Part shown: piece after piece, positions 1 through 8,402 of the stretch
How the letters are laid out: every line of letters begins with the position of its first letter
Numbering within the stretch: the stretch's first letter is position 1
Assembly: GCA_016710235.1 (NCBI GenBank)
Contig: JADJLG010000001.1
Location: forward strand, 124,001-188,000
Origin: Saprospiraceae bacterium
GTDB lineage: Bacteria; Bacteroidota; Bacteroidia; Chitinophagales; Saprospiraceae
Direction of reading: 5' to 3'
DNA length: 64,000 nucleotides
Position numbers and translations under genes: made by a program
Notes under the pieces: generated by a model
What the model was told of the DNA's origin: nothing
The model's input: only the letters and a program-made list of their open reading frames with translations
The model's database searches: none

Positions 1-373
1 TAAATTGCAAACGATAAAAGAAGCAAGCAGCAATACAGCGTTATTTGAATTTGATACTATCTTCAAAATTCTACGAAAACAAGAATATCTTGATTTGGTT
101 GCTGATAATTTCGGGTATATTCCGGATGTTCCTAATACGTTAATCTTTAAGGCTTGTTATGAATTACTTGCATGTATTGATATAACTTTTTTCCAAAAAC
201 AAGTTTTGAATAAGTTAAAAAAACGTAAACTACATAAGCCCGACCTACTCAAATCTTCAAATACACCGAGAGAGTTAAAACACATCTGTAATTCTTTGGA
301 CTTTAACGAACAGGAGTATCATAAATTATATAATTTCTTAGCAACTGAAAGAGTATGTACCTACCATATATAA
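1..373 (+). CDS. C-terminal part of a possible sce7726-family protein (5' truncated by window edge)
   Basis: The frame is open to the left edge, so the gene starts outside the window. The first start-like codon is a TTG at base 5, which is probably internal. The visible 122 residues have no clear catalytic motif and end in a lysine-rich stretch and a short acidic tail. The stop lies 19 bases inside the next gene, which argues for translational coupling. The downstream neighbour looks like a beta/sce7725 protein, and that family is commonly preceded by a sce7726-type protein, so a sce7726 C-terminus is the best guess. The assignment rests on context, not on a recognised motif. Confidence 0.4.
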   Translation, partial: KLQTIKEASSNTALFEFDTIFKILRKQEYLDLVADNFGYIPDVPNTLIFKACYELLACIDITFFQKQVLNKLKKRKLHKPDLLKSSNTPRELKHICNSLDFNEQEYHKLYNFLATERVCTYHI

Positions 374-1296
374 GAGGTAAGCAGTTTGAATTGATTGGAA
401 TTAGGGAATTAACGCCTGATGTTCTTATTCCAAACAAAGCAAAAGTGTCGCCTATTATTGAACCTGTAAAGGATTCATCAACACTTAAAACTACAATAAA
501 AACATTGGTTGATAGCGATATTAACTTTACAATTATTGCAAATCCGCAAGTTGGTACGTTTACTGATATTGATGCTGTTTTCAAGGCAATTAAAAGTTCA
601 GTTGGCCAAAGTAAAAATTACCAAGTCGGTATAATTTTTCACAACAGAAGTAACCACAATCAAGAGATAGAGGTTTTACAAAAATACGCCGATATTGTTC
701 CTGCATTAACCATTGTACACAATGCAACTTTTGACAACATTGCAGACATTCTTGCATTATATGAGGAGCATTTTTCGATTAAATACAATGTAATCAATCT
801 ATCCGCTACAAGTAAACGATATCACAGAAATTTTGAAGAAAGTACCCGTGTTGAACTTGATGATTATTTCAACGCTCAAACAAAAAATTCCGATTACTTA
901 CAGGTAGATGAGAGTAGTTTTTCAGAAGAACATATTTACTATCAAGAAGAAGGATTTACAGGCTTTTCCGATTATCTTTCCATAGGCGAGGAATACTCAG
1001 AAACAGGATTTTTGCCTTATGCAGTGGCCATTCACTTGTCTTATGATGAGAAACAAACAAAAAAAATAAAAGTTAAACACTTTGTTTCCGATTCCAATGA
1101 CGACACATCGGATATTGCAGGAAAATTTGCAGAAGCATTAAATAAGCTGATTGCTTGGTGCGACCAAACAGGCTATAATTCTGTTGCTATCCCTATATTT
1201 AGAGAGTATCATAATAATGGACACTTTCCGGGATTAGGAACGTTAAAGAAACTTTCCTTAATGAACCACATTGACTTAGTTTTGAAATTGATATGA
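355..1296 (+). CDS. Beta-family / sce7725-like protein
   Basis: A 313-residue protein whose N-terminus (YIRGKQFELIGIREL, then PIIEPVK) matches the start pattern of the beta-protein/sce7725 family, first noted as a T4-like beta protein. Biochemical function is unknown. No signal peptide or membrane segment is visible. The gene begins inside the upstream frame and its stop overlaps the start of the RES gene by four bases (ATGA), so three genes form a tightly coupled operon. Linkage to a RES-domain protein suggests a role as regulator, partner or neutraliser in a toxin or defence module; that is inference. Family assignment is fairly secure, function is not. Confidence 0.7.
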   Translation: MYLPYIRGKQFELIGIRELTPDVLIPNKAKVSPIIEPVKDSSTLKTTIKTLVDSDINFTIIANPQVGTFTDIDAVFKAIKSSVGQSKNYQVGIIFHNRSNHNQEIEVLQKYADIVPALTIVHNATFDNIADILALYEEHFSIKYNVINLSATSKRYHRNFEESTRVELDDYFNAQTKNSDYLQVDESSFSEEHIYYQEEGFTGFSDYLSIGEEYSETGFLPYAVAIHLSYDEKQTKKIKVKHFVSDSNDDTSDIAGKFAEALNKLIAWCDQTGYNSVAIPIFREYHNNGHFPGLGTLKKLSLMNHIDLVLKLI

Positions 1297-2366
1297 ATTG
1301 TTGTATAAATTGCTTTGAAAGTCAATACATAAGTTCTATCATTCTGAATAACAAAACGATAGGAAATTGTGATTACTGTAATTCCAAAAATGTTTCCATT
1401 TATGAGGCTTCCGAATTAAATCGCTTTTTTGTGGGTATTATTGATTTGTATGAAGTTGATGCCGAAAATGGCAAACCATTGGAAACTCAAATCATTAACG
1501 ACTTTCATAAAAAGGTATTTACTCAAAATTTGATTGATACAAACAATGTCAAACAGCTCATTTCCGAAATCATTTCAGATGATATTGCCGATTATCAAAA
1601 CCTTTTAGACAATCCTGTACAATTAAAATTTCATAATTCAGGCGTTGAAGAAGATCTGAACCAAACACTTTTCCTTTCTTGGGACAAGTTTTCGGAGGAA
1701 ATAAAAACGGTAAACAGATTTCATTTGAAAAATCCATTGGATTTGGAAAAACTAAAATCCTTATTCAAACACTTTCAAAAAGACTTACCAAAAGGGAAGA
1801 AATTTTACCGTGCAAGAATTACGGATAATTCCAAAGGTTATGAGATTGCACAAATGGGTAATCCACCAAACACATCAGCAAAAAGCGGTAGAGCGAACCC
1901 CAACGGCATTTCGTATCTATATTTGGCAAACGATATAACAACAACATTATACGAAGTAAGAGCGAGTTTATTTGATTATGTTACAGTTGGAACATTTAGG
2001 CTTGAAGAAAACATAAGTGTTGTAAATCTAAGTCGCTTTACTTATGATGTTTTTAGACTTGCAGAATTGGAATCTTTAGAAGAAGTAATGATACATGGTT
2101 CTTTCATAGACAAATTAGAACAAGAACTTTCAAAACCACGAAGAAGAAGCGACAGCGAATTAGATTATTTGCCAACACAATATCTTTCAGAGTTAATAAA
2201 ATCAATGGGATTTGACGGAATTGAGTTTAAAAGTTCATTATACCAAAACGGGGTAAATCTTGCAATTTTCAATCCGCATAAATTCAAAGGATTAGAAGTT
2301 AGTGTTTACGATATTGAGAATATCAAACTTGAGTATACTGAATTGAAAACGGAGGATACTTTTTAA
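1293..2366 (+). CDS. RES-domain protein with N-terminal zinc ribbon and HEPN/RES-N region
   Basis: A 357-residue protein. The N-terminus has two cysteine pairs (C4/C7 and C26/C29), a likely zinc ribbon, followed by a helical HEPN/RES-N-like region. The C-terminal half is a RES domain: FYRARI supplies the conserved Arg, LYEVRAS the conserved Glu, and TQYLSELIKSMGFDGIEF the terminal block. Characterised RES toxins degrade NAD+ by phosphorolysis or ADP-ribosylate a target. The start overlaps the upstream stop (ATGA). Classical RES toxins pair with a Xre/DUF2384 antitoxin; none is present here and the beta-family protein takes the partner position. NAD-targeting toxicity is likely from the family but untested for this architecture. 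Confidence 0.75.
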   Translation: MNCCINCFESQYISSIILNNKTIGNCDYCNSKNVSIYEASELNRFFVGIIDLYEVDAENGKPLETQIINDFHKKVFTQNLIDTNNVKQLISEIISDDIADYQNLLDNPVQLKFHNSGVEEDLNQTLFLSWDKFSEEIKTVNRFHLKNPLDLEKLKSLFKHFQKDLPKGKKFYRARITDNSKGYEIAQMGNPPNTSAKSGRANPNGISYLYLANDITTTLYEVRASLFDYVTVGTFRLEENISVVNLSRFTYDVFRLAELESLEEVMIHGSFIDKLEQELSKPRRRSDSELDYLPTQYLSELIKSMGFDGIEFKSSLYQNGVNLAIFNPHKFKGLEVSVYDIENIKLEYTELKTEDTF

Positions 2367-2685
2367 TCGCAACGTAAAGAAGAAAAACGAACCACTAATT
2401 TTTAGCCATACAAAAGAAAGCCCAAAGAAAAAGATGCCGTGACAAGCAATCTTCACAAACCACTAAAGATAAACATAAAAACTAATAGCCTACCCATAGC
2501 ACAAAGAGCACAGTGAGCATTTTAATAACCGATTTCAAAGCTATTTTCTATCCCAATTCAAACAATAAAAAATTAACATATTTATTTTCGCAAAATATAA
2601 TAGTTTAATAGAAAATAAAATCAAAGCCCACGGCAATATTAAAGAAAATTGCCTTTGCCAATAAAAAATTTCTTCACTAGAACTT
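2367..2685. other. Noncoding stretch with degenerate cassette-end repeat
   Basis: No gene is apparent. Bases 2397-2490 are a diverged copy of the repeat also seen at 5667, 6638 and 17131. It begins with a CACTAAT inverse-core-like motif, then TTTTAGCC, a GAAAGCCC arm and, about 70 bases on, TAATAGCC. The rest is AT-rich, with no terminator or promoter that I can defend. Confidence 0.4.
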
Positions 2686-4569
2686 GTGGATCGATTTCTG
2701 TGTTCTATTATTTCACAATATATAGATATTCATTTGCGAAGTAAGCCAATTCAAACCTTAGTCCCCAAAAAAATAAATTTCAAAGAAAATTTATCTGCCT
2801 TACAGTTTGTACCGCTATTTTTTAAGAAAGTCAAAAACGTAAGTCCAAGCTTATTTTATCTCAATATTGCATTGCGCATTATTGATGCCATTATTCCTGT
2901 CGCACAGTTATGGGTAGCCAAGCAGATTATTGATCAGATCGTAGAACAAATAGGAAGTGGCGATAAAAGTTTAGACAAAGTGCTCCTATTGGTTGCTTTA
3001 GAGTTTGGCCTCGCTATTTTGTCGGACATCATGAATCGCATTATCAATTTATGCGATGGACTTTTGGGTGATAAATATTCCAATGCTTCTTCAGTAGAAA
3101 TAATAAAAAAGACTGCGGAATTGAATCTGGAACAATTGGAAGATCCCACATTCTATGATAAGCTAGAACGAGCTCGCCAACAGACCAGTAATCGAGTAAG
3201 TTTACTGTCCAATATTTTAGCTCAGTTTCAAGATATTATTGTGATTTCTAGTTTATTGGTAGGGGTTGTGCTTTTCGAACCATGGTTATTGCTATTGCTC
3301 ATTTTTTCGATCTTACCAACCATCATCAATGAAATAAAATTTAGTGGGACTAGCTATTCTTTATCTCGAAGTTGGACTCAAGAGAGGCGAGAGCTAGATT
3401 ATCTTCGATATGCTGGGGCTAGTGATGTCACAGCAAAAGAAGTCAAGCTGTTTGGACTTTCAGGATACTTAGCCAAGCGATTTGAAGAGCTTGCAGACAA
3501 GTATTTTAATGCAAGTAAAAAGTTGGCCATCCAAAGAAGTTTCTGGGGATCTAGCTTTAATATATTGGGGACGTCAGCCTATTATGTGGCTTATTTATTG
3601 ATCATTTTTCGAACCATCTCTGGCATACTTAGCATTGGAGACCTAAGCTTTTTATCTGGATCTTTTAATCGCTTAAGATCTAAGCTACAAGGATTCTTTA
3701 TTAGATTTACAAACATCACAGAGAGCTCAATGTATCTACAGGATTATTTTGAATTTCTAGCATTGACTAATAGCGATCCACCAGCTGACCAATTAGTACA
3801 AGTGCCTAAAAAAATCTTGAAAGGATTTGAATTCAGAAACGTAGGTTTCAAATACCCAAATACGGAGCGATGGGTGGTCCGCAATCTCAATTTCAACATT
3901 GGAGCTGGAGAAAAGATGGCATTTGTTGGTGAAAATGGTGCAGGCAAGACAACGCTCATCAAATTACTACTGCGGTATTATGATCCTACTGAAGGAACTA
4001 TTTTATTGGATGATGTGGACATCAAGTGTTTTGATCGCACAAGTTACCAACAATATTTTGGAGTGATCTTTCAAGACTTTGTCAAATTTGAATTGACACT
4101 GCGAGAAAATATTGCGGTTGGGAAGATAGAAGCCTTGTCCGATGATATTGTTATTGCAGAAGCTTCTGAAAAAAGTTTGGCTGATCAAGTGATCCAGATT
4201 GTGCCCAACGGTATGGAGCAACAGCTAGGACGCCGATTTAGAAATGGTGTTGAATTGTCTGGCGGTCAATGGCAAAAAATTGCACTGGCTCGAGCCTATA
4301 TGAAAGATGCAGAAGTCTTGATCCTAGATGAGCCGACTTCAGCCTTGGATGCAAGAGCAGAGTTTGAAGCATTCAAGCGATTTATAGCCTTGACGGTTGG
4401 TAAAACTGCAGTGATCATCTCACATAGATTTAGTACTGTAAGAATGGCCGATCGCATCATAGTGCTCAAAGATGGTGCATTGTTAGAACAGGGCAGCCAT
4501 GATGATCTCTTATCGAAAAATGGCCTCTACGCTGAGCTTTTTAATCTACAAGCTGAAGGCTACCAATAA
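2686..4569 (+). CDS. ABC exporter, fused transmembrane and ATPase domains
   Basis: A 627-residue half-transporter. The N-terminal 350 residues contain about five to six hydrophobic helices typical of an exporter membrane domain. The C-terminal nucleotide-binding domain has Walker A GENGAGKT (about 416-423), signature LSGGQ (about 525), Walker B VLILDEPTSALD (about 544) and the ISHR switch histidine (about 579). Such proteins act as dimers moving peptides, lipids or drugs out of the cell; the substrate cannot be told. The frame has no ATG near its start; GTG at 2686 is the best candidate, and an in-frame TAA lies at 2662, so the N-terminus may be altered. No attC-like structure follows the gene directly. 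Confidence 0.85.
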   Translation: MDRFLCSIISQYIDIHLRSKPIQTLVPKKINFKENLSALQFVPLFFKKVKNVSPSLFYLNIALRIIDAIIPVAQLWVAKQIIDQIVEQIGSGDKSLDKVLLLVALEFGLAILSDIMNRIINLCDGLLGDKYSNASSVEIIKKTAELNLEQLEDPTFYDKLERARQQTSNRVSLLSNILAQFQDIIVISSLLVGVVLFEPWLLLLLIFSILPTIINEIKFSGTSYSLSRSWTQERRELDYLRYAGASDVTAKEVKLFGLSGYLAKRFEELADKYFNASKKLAIQRSFWGSSFNILGTSAYYVAYLLIIFRTISGILSIGDLSFLSGSFNRLRSKLQGFFIRFTNITESSMYLQDYFEFLALTNSDPPADQLVQVPKKILKGFEFRNVGFKYPNTERWVVRNLNFNIGAGEKMAFVGENGAGKTTLIKLLLRYYDPTEGTILLDDVDIKCFDRTSYQQYFGVIFQDFVKFELTLRENIAVGKIEALSDDIVIAEASEKSLADQVIQIVPNGMEQQLGRRFRNGVELSGGQWQKIALARAYMKDAEVLILDEPTSALDARAEFEAFKRFIALTVGKTAVIISHRFSTVRMADRIIVLKDGALLEQGSHDDLLSKNGLYAELFNLQAEGYQ

Positions 4570-4764
4570 CCGTTTTATGCTTTGTTTGATTTTTAACATC
4601 TATTCCAAAATACATAACAAAACAATGCTTCAACAAAGCGCAACACATAGTAATGCAAACGAATTTAATGTCATTATTTAACAAATAGGTATTGCTAGAA
4701 ATTTAAACAATTGCAAAATAAATTGTTCTCAATCATTGAACCACGGTCAAGTCAATATTAAGAA

Positions 4765-5649
4765 ATGTCAAGAACTAGATTCGTTTTTACAACTTTACTC
4801 TTTTTTACCACAAACATAATCCTAGGACAGTTATTTTCAGATAACTACTACTTTTATAAACCTGACTTGGATAAATCCAATAACAAATGGATTATTCTAT
4901 TACCTGGCTCTAGTGGACTGAAGATTTTTGATTCAACTTTTGGAAAATCTGTTGAAAACAAATTTCAATATGAGTTTAGTTTGGACACTTTAAGACTATA
5001 CGACCAAAGCAGACAAAGAGAAATTCCAATTGCAATTTTTAAGCCTAGCTCAAAAGTTTCTGGGAAACAAAAAGTTATCATTTTCAGTCACGGCTATGGA
5101 CAAAATAAAGGTGGAGATTATTTGGCGTATACATATTTGACAGAATATTTAGCAGCAATAGGATTTTTCGTTGTAAGCATTCAACACGAACTTGCAACTG
5201 ACAGTTTATTGCCATTGAAAGGAAATCCACAAATTGTAAGACGTCCATTTTGGGAACGAGGAGCTGACAATATTTTATTCGTTATCAACGAACTCAAAAG
5301 ATCAAATCCCGATTTAGACTTCAACCACATTTCACTTATAGGACATTCTAATGGTGGAGATATGACTGCTCTTTTCCCAGAAAAATATCCGAACATTGTT
5401 GAAAAAATAATCACTTTGGACAACAGAAGAAAGGCATTGCCTAAATCAAAAAAAGTTAAAGTTTACTCCTTACGTTCAAGCGACCAACCAGCAGATGAAG
5501 GTGTTTTACCGACTGTAAAGGAGACTAAAAAGTATAAAATGAAAATAGTAAAATTGGCAAATACGACCCACAATGAAATGGACAACAATGCTAATGACGA
5601 GCAACGAAGGGAAATTCAAGAATATATCTTAACATTCATAAATGACTAA
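4765..5649 (+). CDS. Secreted alpha/beta hydrolase
   Basis: A 294-residue protein with an N-terminal signal peptide (hydrophobic 7-20, ending ILGQ). The fold signature is clear: an HGYG oxyanion-type loop in the first third, nucleophile elbow GHSNGG with Ser195, a likely acid in SSDQPADEG (about 235), and His269 in TTHNEMDNN. It is related to dienelactone-hydrolase/PAF-acetylhydrolase-type esterases; the substrate is unknown. It is followed by the inverse-core motif CCGCTAAC at 5667-5674 and a repeat, which suggests a gene-cassette origin, though I could not find the matching GTT core upstream. Confidence 0.8.
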   Translation: MSRTRFVFTTLLFFTTNIILGQLFSDNYYFYKPDLDKSNNKWIILLPGSSGLKIFDSTFGKSVENKFQYEFSLDTLRLYDQSRQREIPIAIFKPSSKVSGKQKVIIFSHGYGQNKGGDYLAYTYLTEYLAAIGFFVVSIQHELATDSLLPLKGNPQIVRRPFWERGADNILFVINELKRSNPDLDFNHISLIGHSNGGDMTALFPEKYPNIVEKIITLDNRRKALPKSKKVKVYSLRSSDQPADEGVLPTVKETKKYKMKIVKLANTTHNEMDNNANDEQRREIQEYILTFIND

Positions 5650-5666
5650 TAAAGAAAAACAACGAA

Positions 5667-5940
5667 CCGCTAACATATAGCCGTATAGAAGAAAGCTTAA
5701 TCTTCACAAACCAGTAAAGATAAATTTAAAAACTAAAAGGGCTATTACTAAAAACTCATCCTCTGAAATTTTTCATCAATTTTGTTTATAGCGTTCAAAA
5801 TTTAAATTATTCACCACAAAGTTCTTGCACAACTAAATCCAAAGCCTTATTTTTACAAAAAAAAAGAGACAGTGCACTCGTCTTACTGAAATATGACCCA
5901 TAAAGACTTACCCTTATATCATCTCTGCTCTCAAGCTTCG
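5667..5940. repeat. Cassette-end repeat (type B), copy 2
   Basis: Starts with CCGCTAAC, then ATATAGCCGTATAGAAG and an AT-rich centre containing CTTCACAAACCAGTAAAG, and returns with GGGCTAT near 5739, which pairs with ATAGCC. The similarity to copy 3 continues to roughly 5940, including a TTCTTGCACAACTAAATCC block. It fills the whole 414-base gap between two genes; no coding sequence is visible in it. Confidence 0.6.
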
Positions 5941-6063
5941 TTCAATGTGCAAAGTTGATGTGAAGAGATTGGCTGTCTGGGAAGATTTCTTTGGGTATCA
6001 ACTTTTTTTGTGTTGTGTGTCAGCTTATAGTACTATTATATAGAAAAAATTAAACTAGAGATA

Positions 6064-6621
6064 ATGAAAAATGTACTTATAATTATTTTGACAACTTTGT
6101 CTTTGACAACATATGGACAAGACAAATACAACTATGTCAGTTTTAACAAATTGACAGAAATTGAAGGAACTGAATTTGTACTTGCACGTATTGAGAATTG
6201 GGGTAAAATGGAAGGCTTAAAAAATAGATACCTATTATTTATTGATACAAAAAATGGACATACAAACCAAGTTGATTTTCCAAATGATGGATATTTTCAG
6301 AAAATAGAACAAGTTAAAATTGATAGTTTAGAAATTAATTGTTTACTTGTTTCAGCACAGACATTAGATTTAGACGGAAAAAAAGGAATTGACTGGAATG
6401 ATCCAACTCAAATTATAGTTTTAACAACAGACGGAAAGCAAAAAACACAACTTACAGATAGCAAATTATTTGTAAGCACTTGGATAGTAAATAAGGAAAC
6501 AGGAACAATTGTGATAACTGGACATTACGACACAAATAACAATGGTAAACACGACAAGACAGACAAAAACGAAATTGGAATTTACGATTTAAAGACATTG
6601 AAACTTATAAGCAAAATATAA
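6064..6621 (+). CDS. Secreted hypothetical protein
   Basis: A 185-residue protein with a signal peptide (MKNVLIIILTTLSLTTYGQ). The mature part has alternating beta-rich segments and a calcium-loop-like stretch near the C-terminus (DTNNNGKHDKTD). I do not recognise the family. It stands alone between two copies of the same roughly 270-base repeat, an arrangement expected of a mobile cassette. Probably periplasmic or surface exposed; function unknown. Confidence 0.6.
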   Translation: MKNVLIIILTTLSLTTYGQDKYNYVSFNKLTEIEGTEFVLARIENWGKMEGLKNRYLLFIDTKNGHTNQVDFPNDGYFQKIEQVKIDSLEINCLLVSAQTLDLDGKKGIDWNDPTQIIVLTTDGKQKTQLTDSKLFVSTWIVNKETGTIVITGHYDTNNNGKHDKTDKNEIGIYDLKTLKLISKI

Positions 6622-6635
6622 AAACCGAACGCATA

Positions 6636-6920
6636 ATATTTAAACATTTAGCCGTATAGAAGAAAATCCAAAGAATAAGATACAATGAAAAGCTAATCTT
6701 CACAAACCAGTAAAGGTAAATACGAAAATTAAAAGGACTTTTTGCTGTAAATCCATCCAAGAAATTATGCATGAATTTTATTAGCTTCTAAAAATCAAAT
6801 TTTAATACATCAAACTCTTGCACATCTAAATCCAAGGCCTTAATTTTACAGAAAAAAAGCATCACACATTCAATCTAATGAATTATGGCTCACTAAGGCT
6901 TTCAGCTTATTTCCGCTCTA
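6636..6920. repeat. Cassette-end repeat (type B), copy 3
   Basis: Follows the 6064 gene. It carries TTTAAAC then ATTTAGCCGTATAGAAG, the CTTCACAAACCAGTAAAGG block and AAAGGACTTTTTGC, and goes on with a CTCTTGCACATCTAAATCC block like copy 2. A 60-codon open frame at 6878-7060 lies in this repeat and is not supported as a gene. The remaining bases to 7094 show nothing else. Confidence 0.6.
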
Positions 6921-7094
6921 CACTCCAGTTTTGTACAAATAAAATCGAAGATTGGGCGAGACAAAATAAAATAGGCGCAAGTCAAAAGTTGATTCAGGGA
7001 GAATTATGTTTGGGAGTAATTCTTTGGACGGCAAATTCTTTTGAGTTGGTGGCAAGCTGAAACGAATGGGTTTAACTATGCAAATTTGACTAAT

Positions 7095-8234
7095 ATGACT
7101 TTAAAATTAAAACAAATACTGACATTTTTTACTTGTCTTTTATGTGCGACACAGGTCTTTTCTCAAAACGCACAGCTGACAATTTTACCTCAAATCAAAC
7201 TGCCAAATGATAGTGTAATTAGCAAGAAACTTATACAAAGTCTGAATCAATTTCTAACTGATAAAAATGAGAGCTTAAAGTCATCGTCTGTAATGGATAG
7301 CAACCATTATAAACGATATACAGATTTTTTTGAGCTTTTTAAAAATGTTGAAAAAAGTAAGCGATACAATGATGACAATTTCTTTAGATGTTACTTGAAA
7401 AATATTGTATTGCAGCCCGACAATTCTTTTCAAGTTGATCTCTCCTATTTTGGGATTACCAAAAGTAATGAAATCGTCCATAGATTAAGTATCTCTTTGT
7501 TAGCAAAAGAGACTAAGAACAATTTTGTCTTTTATTGCCCCTTTGAGCAAAATACAAAACATTGGAAAACGACAAAATTGGACAACATTACTTTTCATTA
7601 TCAAGGAAGCTTAAATGAAGCAGTTGCCAAAGATTTTGAAAAATACAATATAACCATAGCGAATAAATTGAAACTACAACCGATTCAGTTTGACTTTTAC
7701 AATTGCAAAGATATACAAGAAGTTTACAAGGTACTGGGCGTTGATTATGATATCTCGAGGAATGGCGAGGTTCGTTCTGGTTCTTTTGATATAACAAATA
7801 AACTATTTATTGCAGGGACAAATACAGACCAATATAAACACGACCTAACGCATGGATATTTTAGTTTAAAATTTGCTGACAGTCTTCGAAATTGGACTGC
7901 AGAAGAAGGCTATAATATTTATACCACAGATTATTGGGGGGAATCAACTGAAACTATTTTCAAGTATTTGAATGAATACATTATAAAAAATCCAACTGCT
8001 TCTTTGTATGACGCTTTTCAAAAAAACATAATCTTAAAATATCCGATTCCAATCAAGTATCCACTTTCAGCATTGTTAATAAGACGCGTAGAAAAGGAAT
8101 TTGGTTTTGAAAAAGTATTAGAGTTAATTTCTTCTGGTGAAAGTGATGACAACTACTTTGCTATTCTCCACAAACTTATTGGGCTAACAAAAGACAACTT
8201 TGACAAAATTATAAAAGAAGAAATAAAGAAATAA
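7095..8234 (+). CDS. Secreted gluzincin-like protein with altered zinc motif
   Basis: I chose the ATG at 7095 over an upstream in-frame codon because it begins a good signal peptide (LKQILTFFTCLLCATQVFSQ). The 379-residue product resembles the C-terminal part of peptidase-MA-like gluzincins: HDLTH at 249-253, then WTAEEGY with Glu270/271 about 17 residues later, in the position of the third zinc ligand. The catalytic Glu of HExxH is Asp here, so zinc binding may persist while proteolysis is weak or lost. Its neighbour at 8403 is a second secreted protein with an intact HELFH, although the two are not obviously homologous overall. Confidence 0.65.
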   Translation: MTLKLKQILTFFTCLLCATQVFSQNAQLTILPQIKLPNDSVISKKLIQSLNQFLTDKNESLKSSSVMDSNHYKRYTDFFELFKNVEKSKRYNDDNFFRCYLKNIVLQPDNSFQVDLSYFGITKSNEIVHRLSISLLAKETKNNFVFYCPFEQNTKHWKTTKLDNITFHYQGSLNEAVAKDFEKYNITIANKLKLQPIQFDFYNCKDIQEVYKVLGVDYDISRNGEVRSGSFDITNKLFIAGTNTDQYKHDLTHGYFSLKFADSLRNWTAEEGYNIYTTDYWGESTETIFKYLNEYIIKNPTASLYDAFQKNIILKYPIPIKYPLSALLIRRVEKEFGFEKVLELISSGESDDNYFAILHKLIGLTKDNFDKIIKEEIKK

Positions 8235-8402
8235 TTGATTCCATCCATAAACCATGCACAAGAAAATCAAATTGAAAAACTTCAATAAATCCCTTCTTCA
8301 TTCTCATAAATTAGTTAATGTTGAAGGGACTTTTGGTATATATTTATAAGATGAGCTGCTGTAGAATTAAAGTGAGAATCCAAGTAGATAAATAGAAATA
8401 TA

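Noticed and set aside
6878..7060. 60-codon open frame
   Set aside because: It lies in a repeated noncoding segment, has no family signature and its end overlaps the upstream edge of the next gene.
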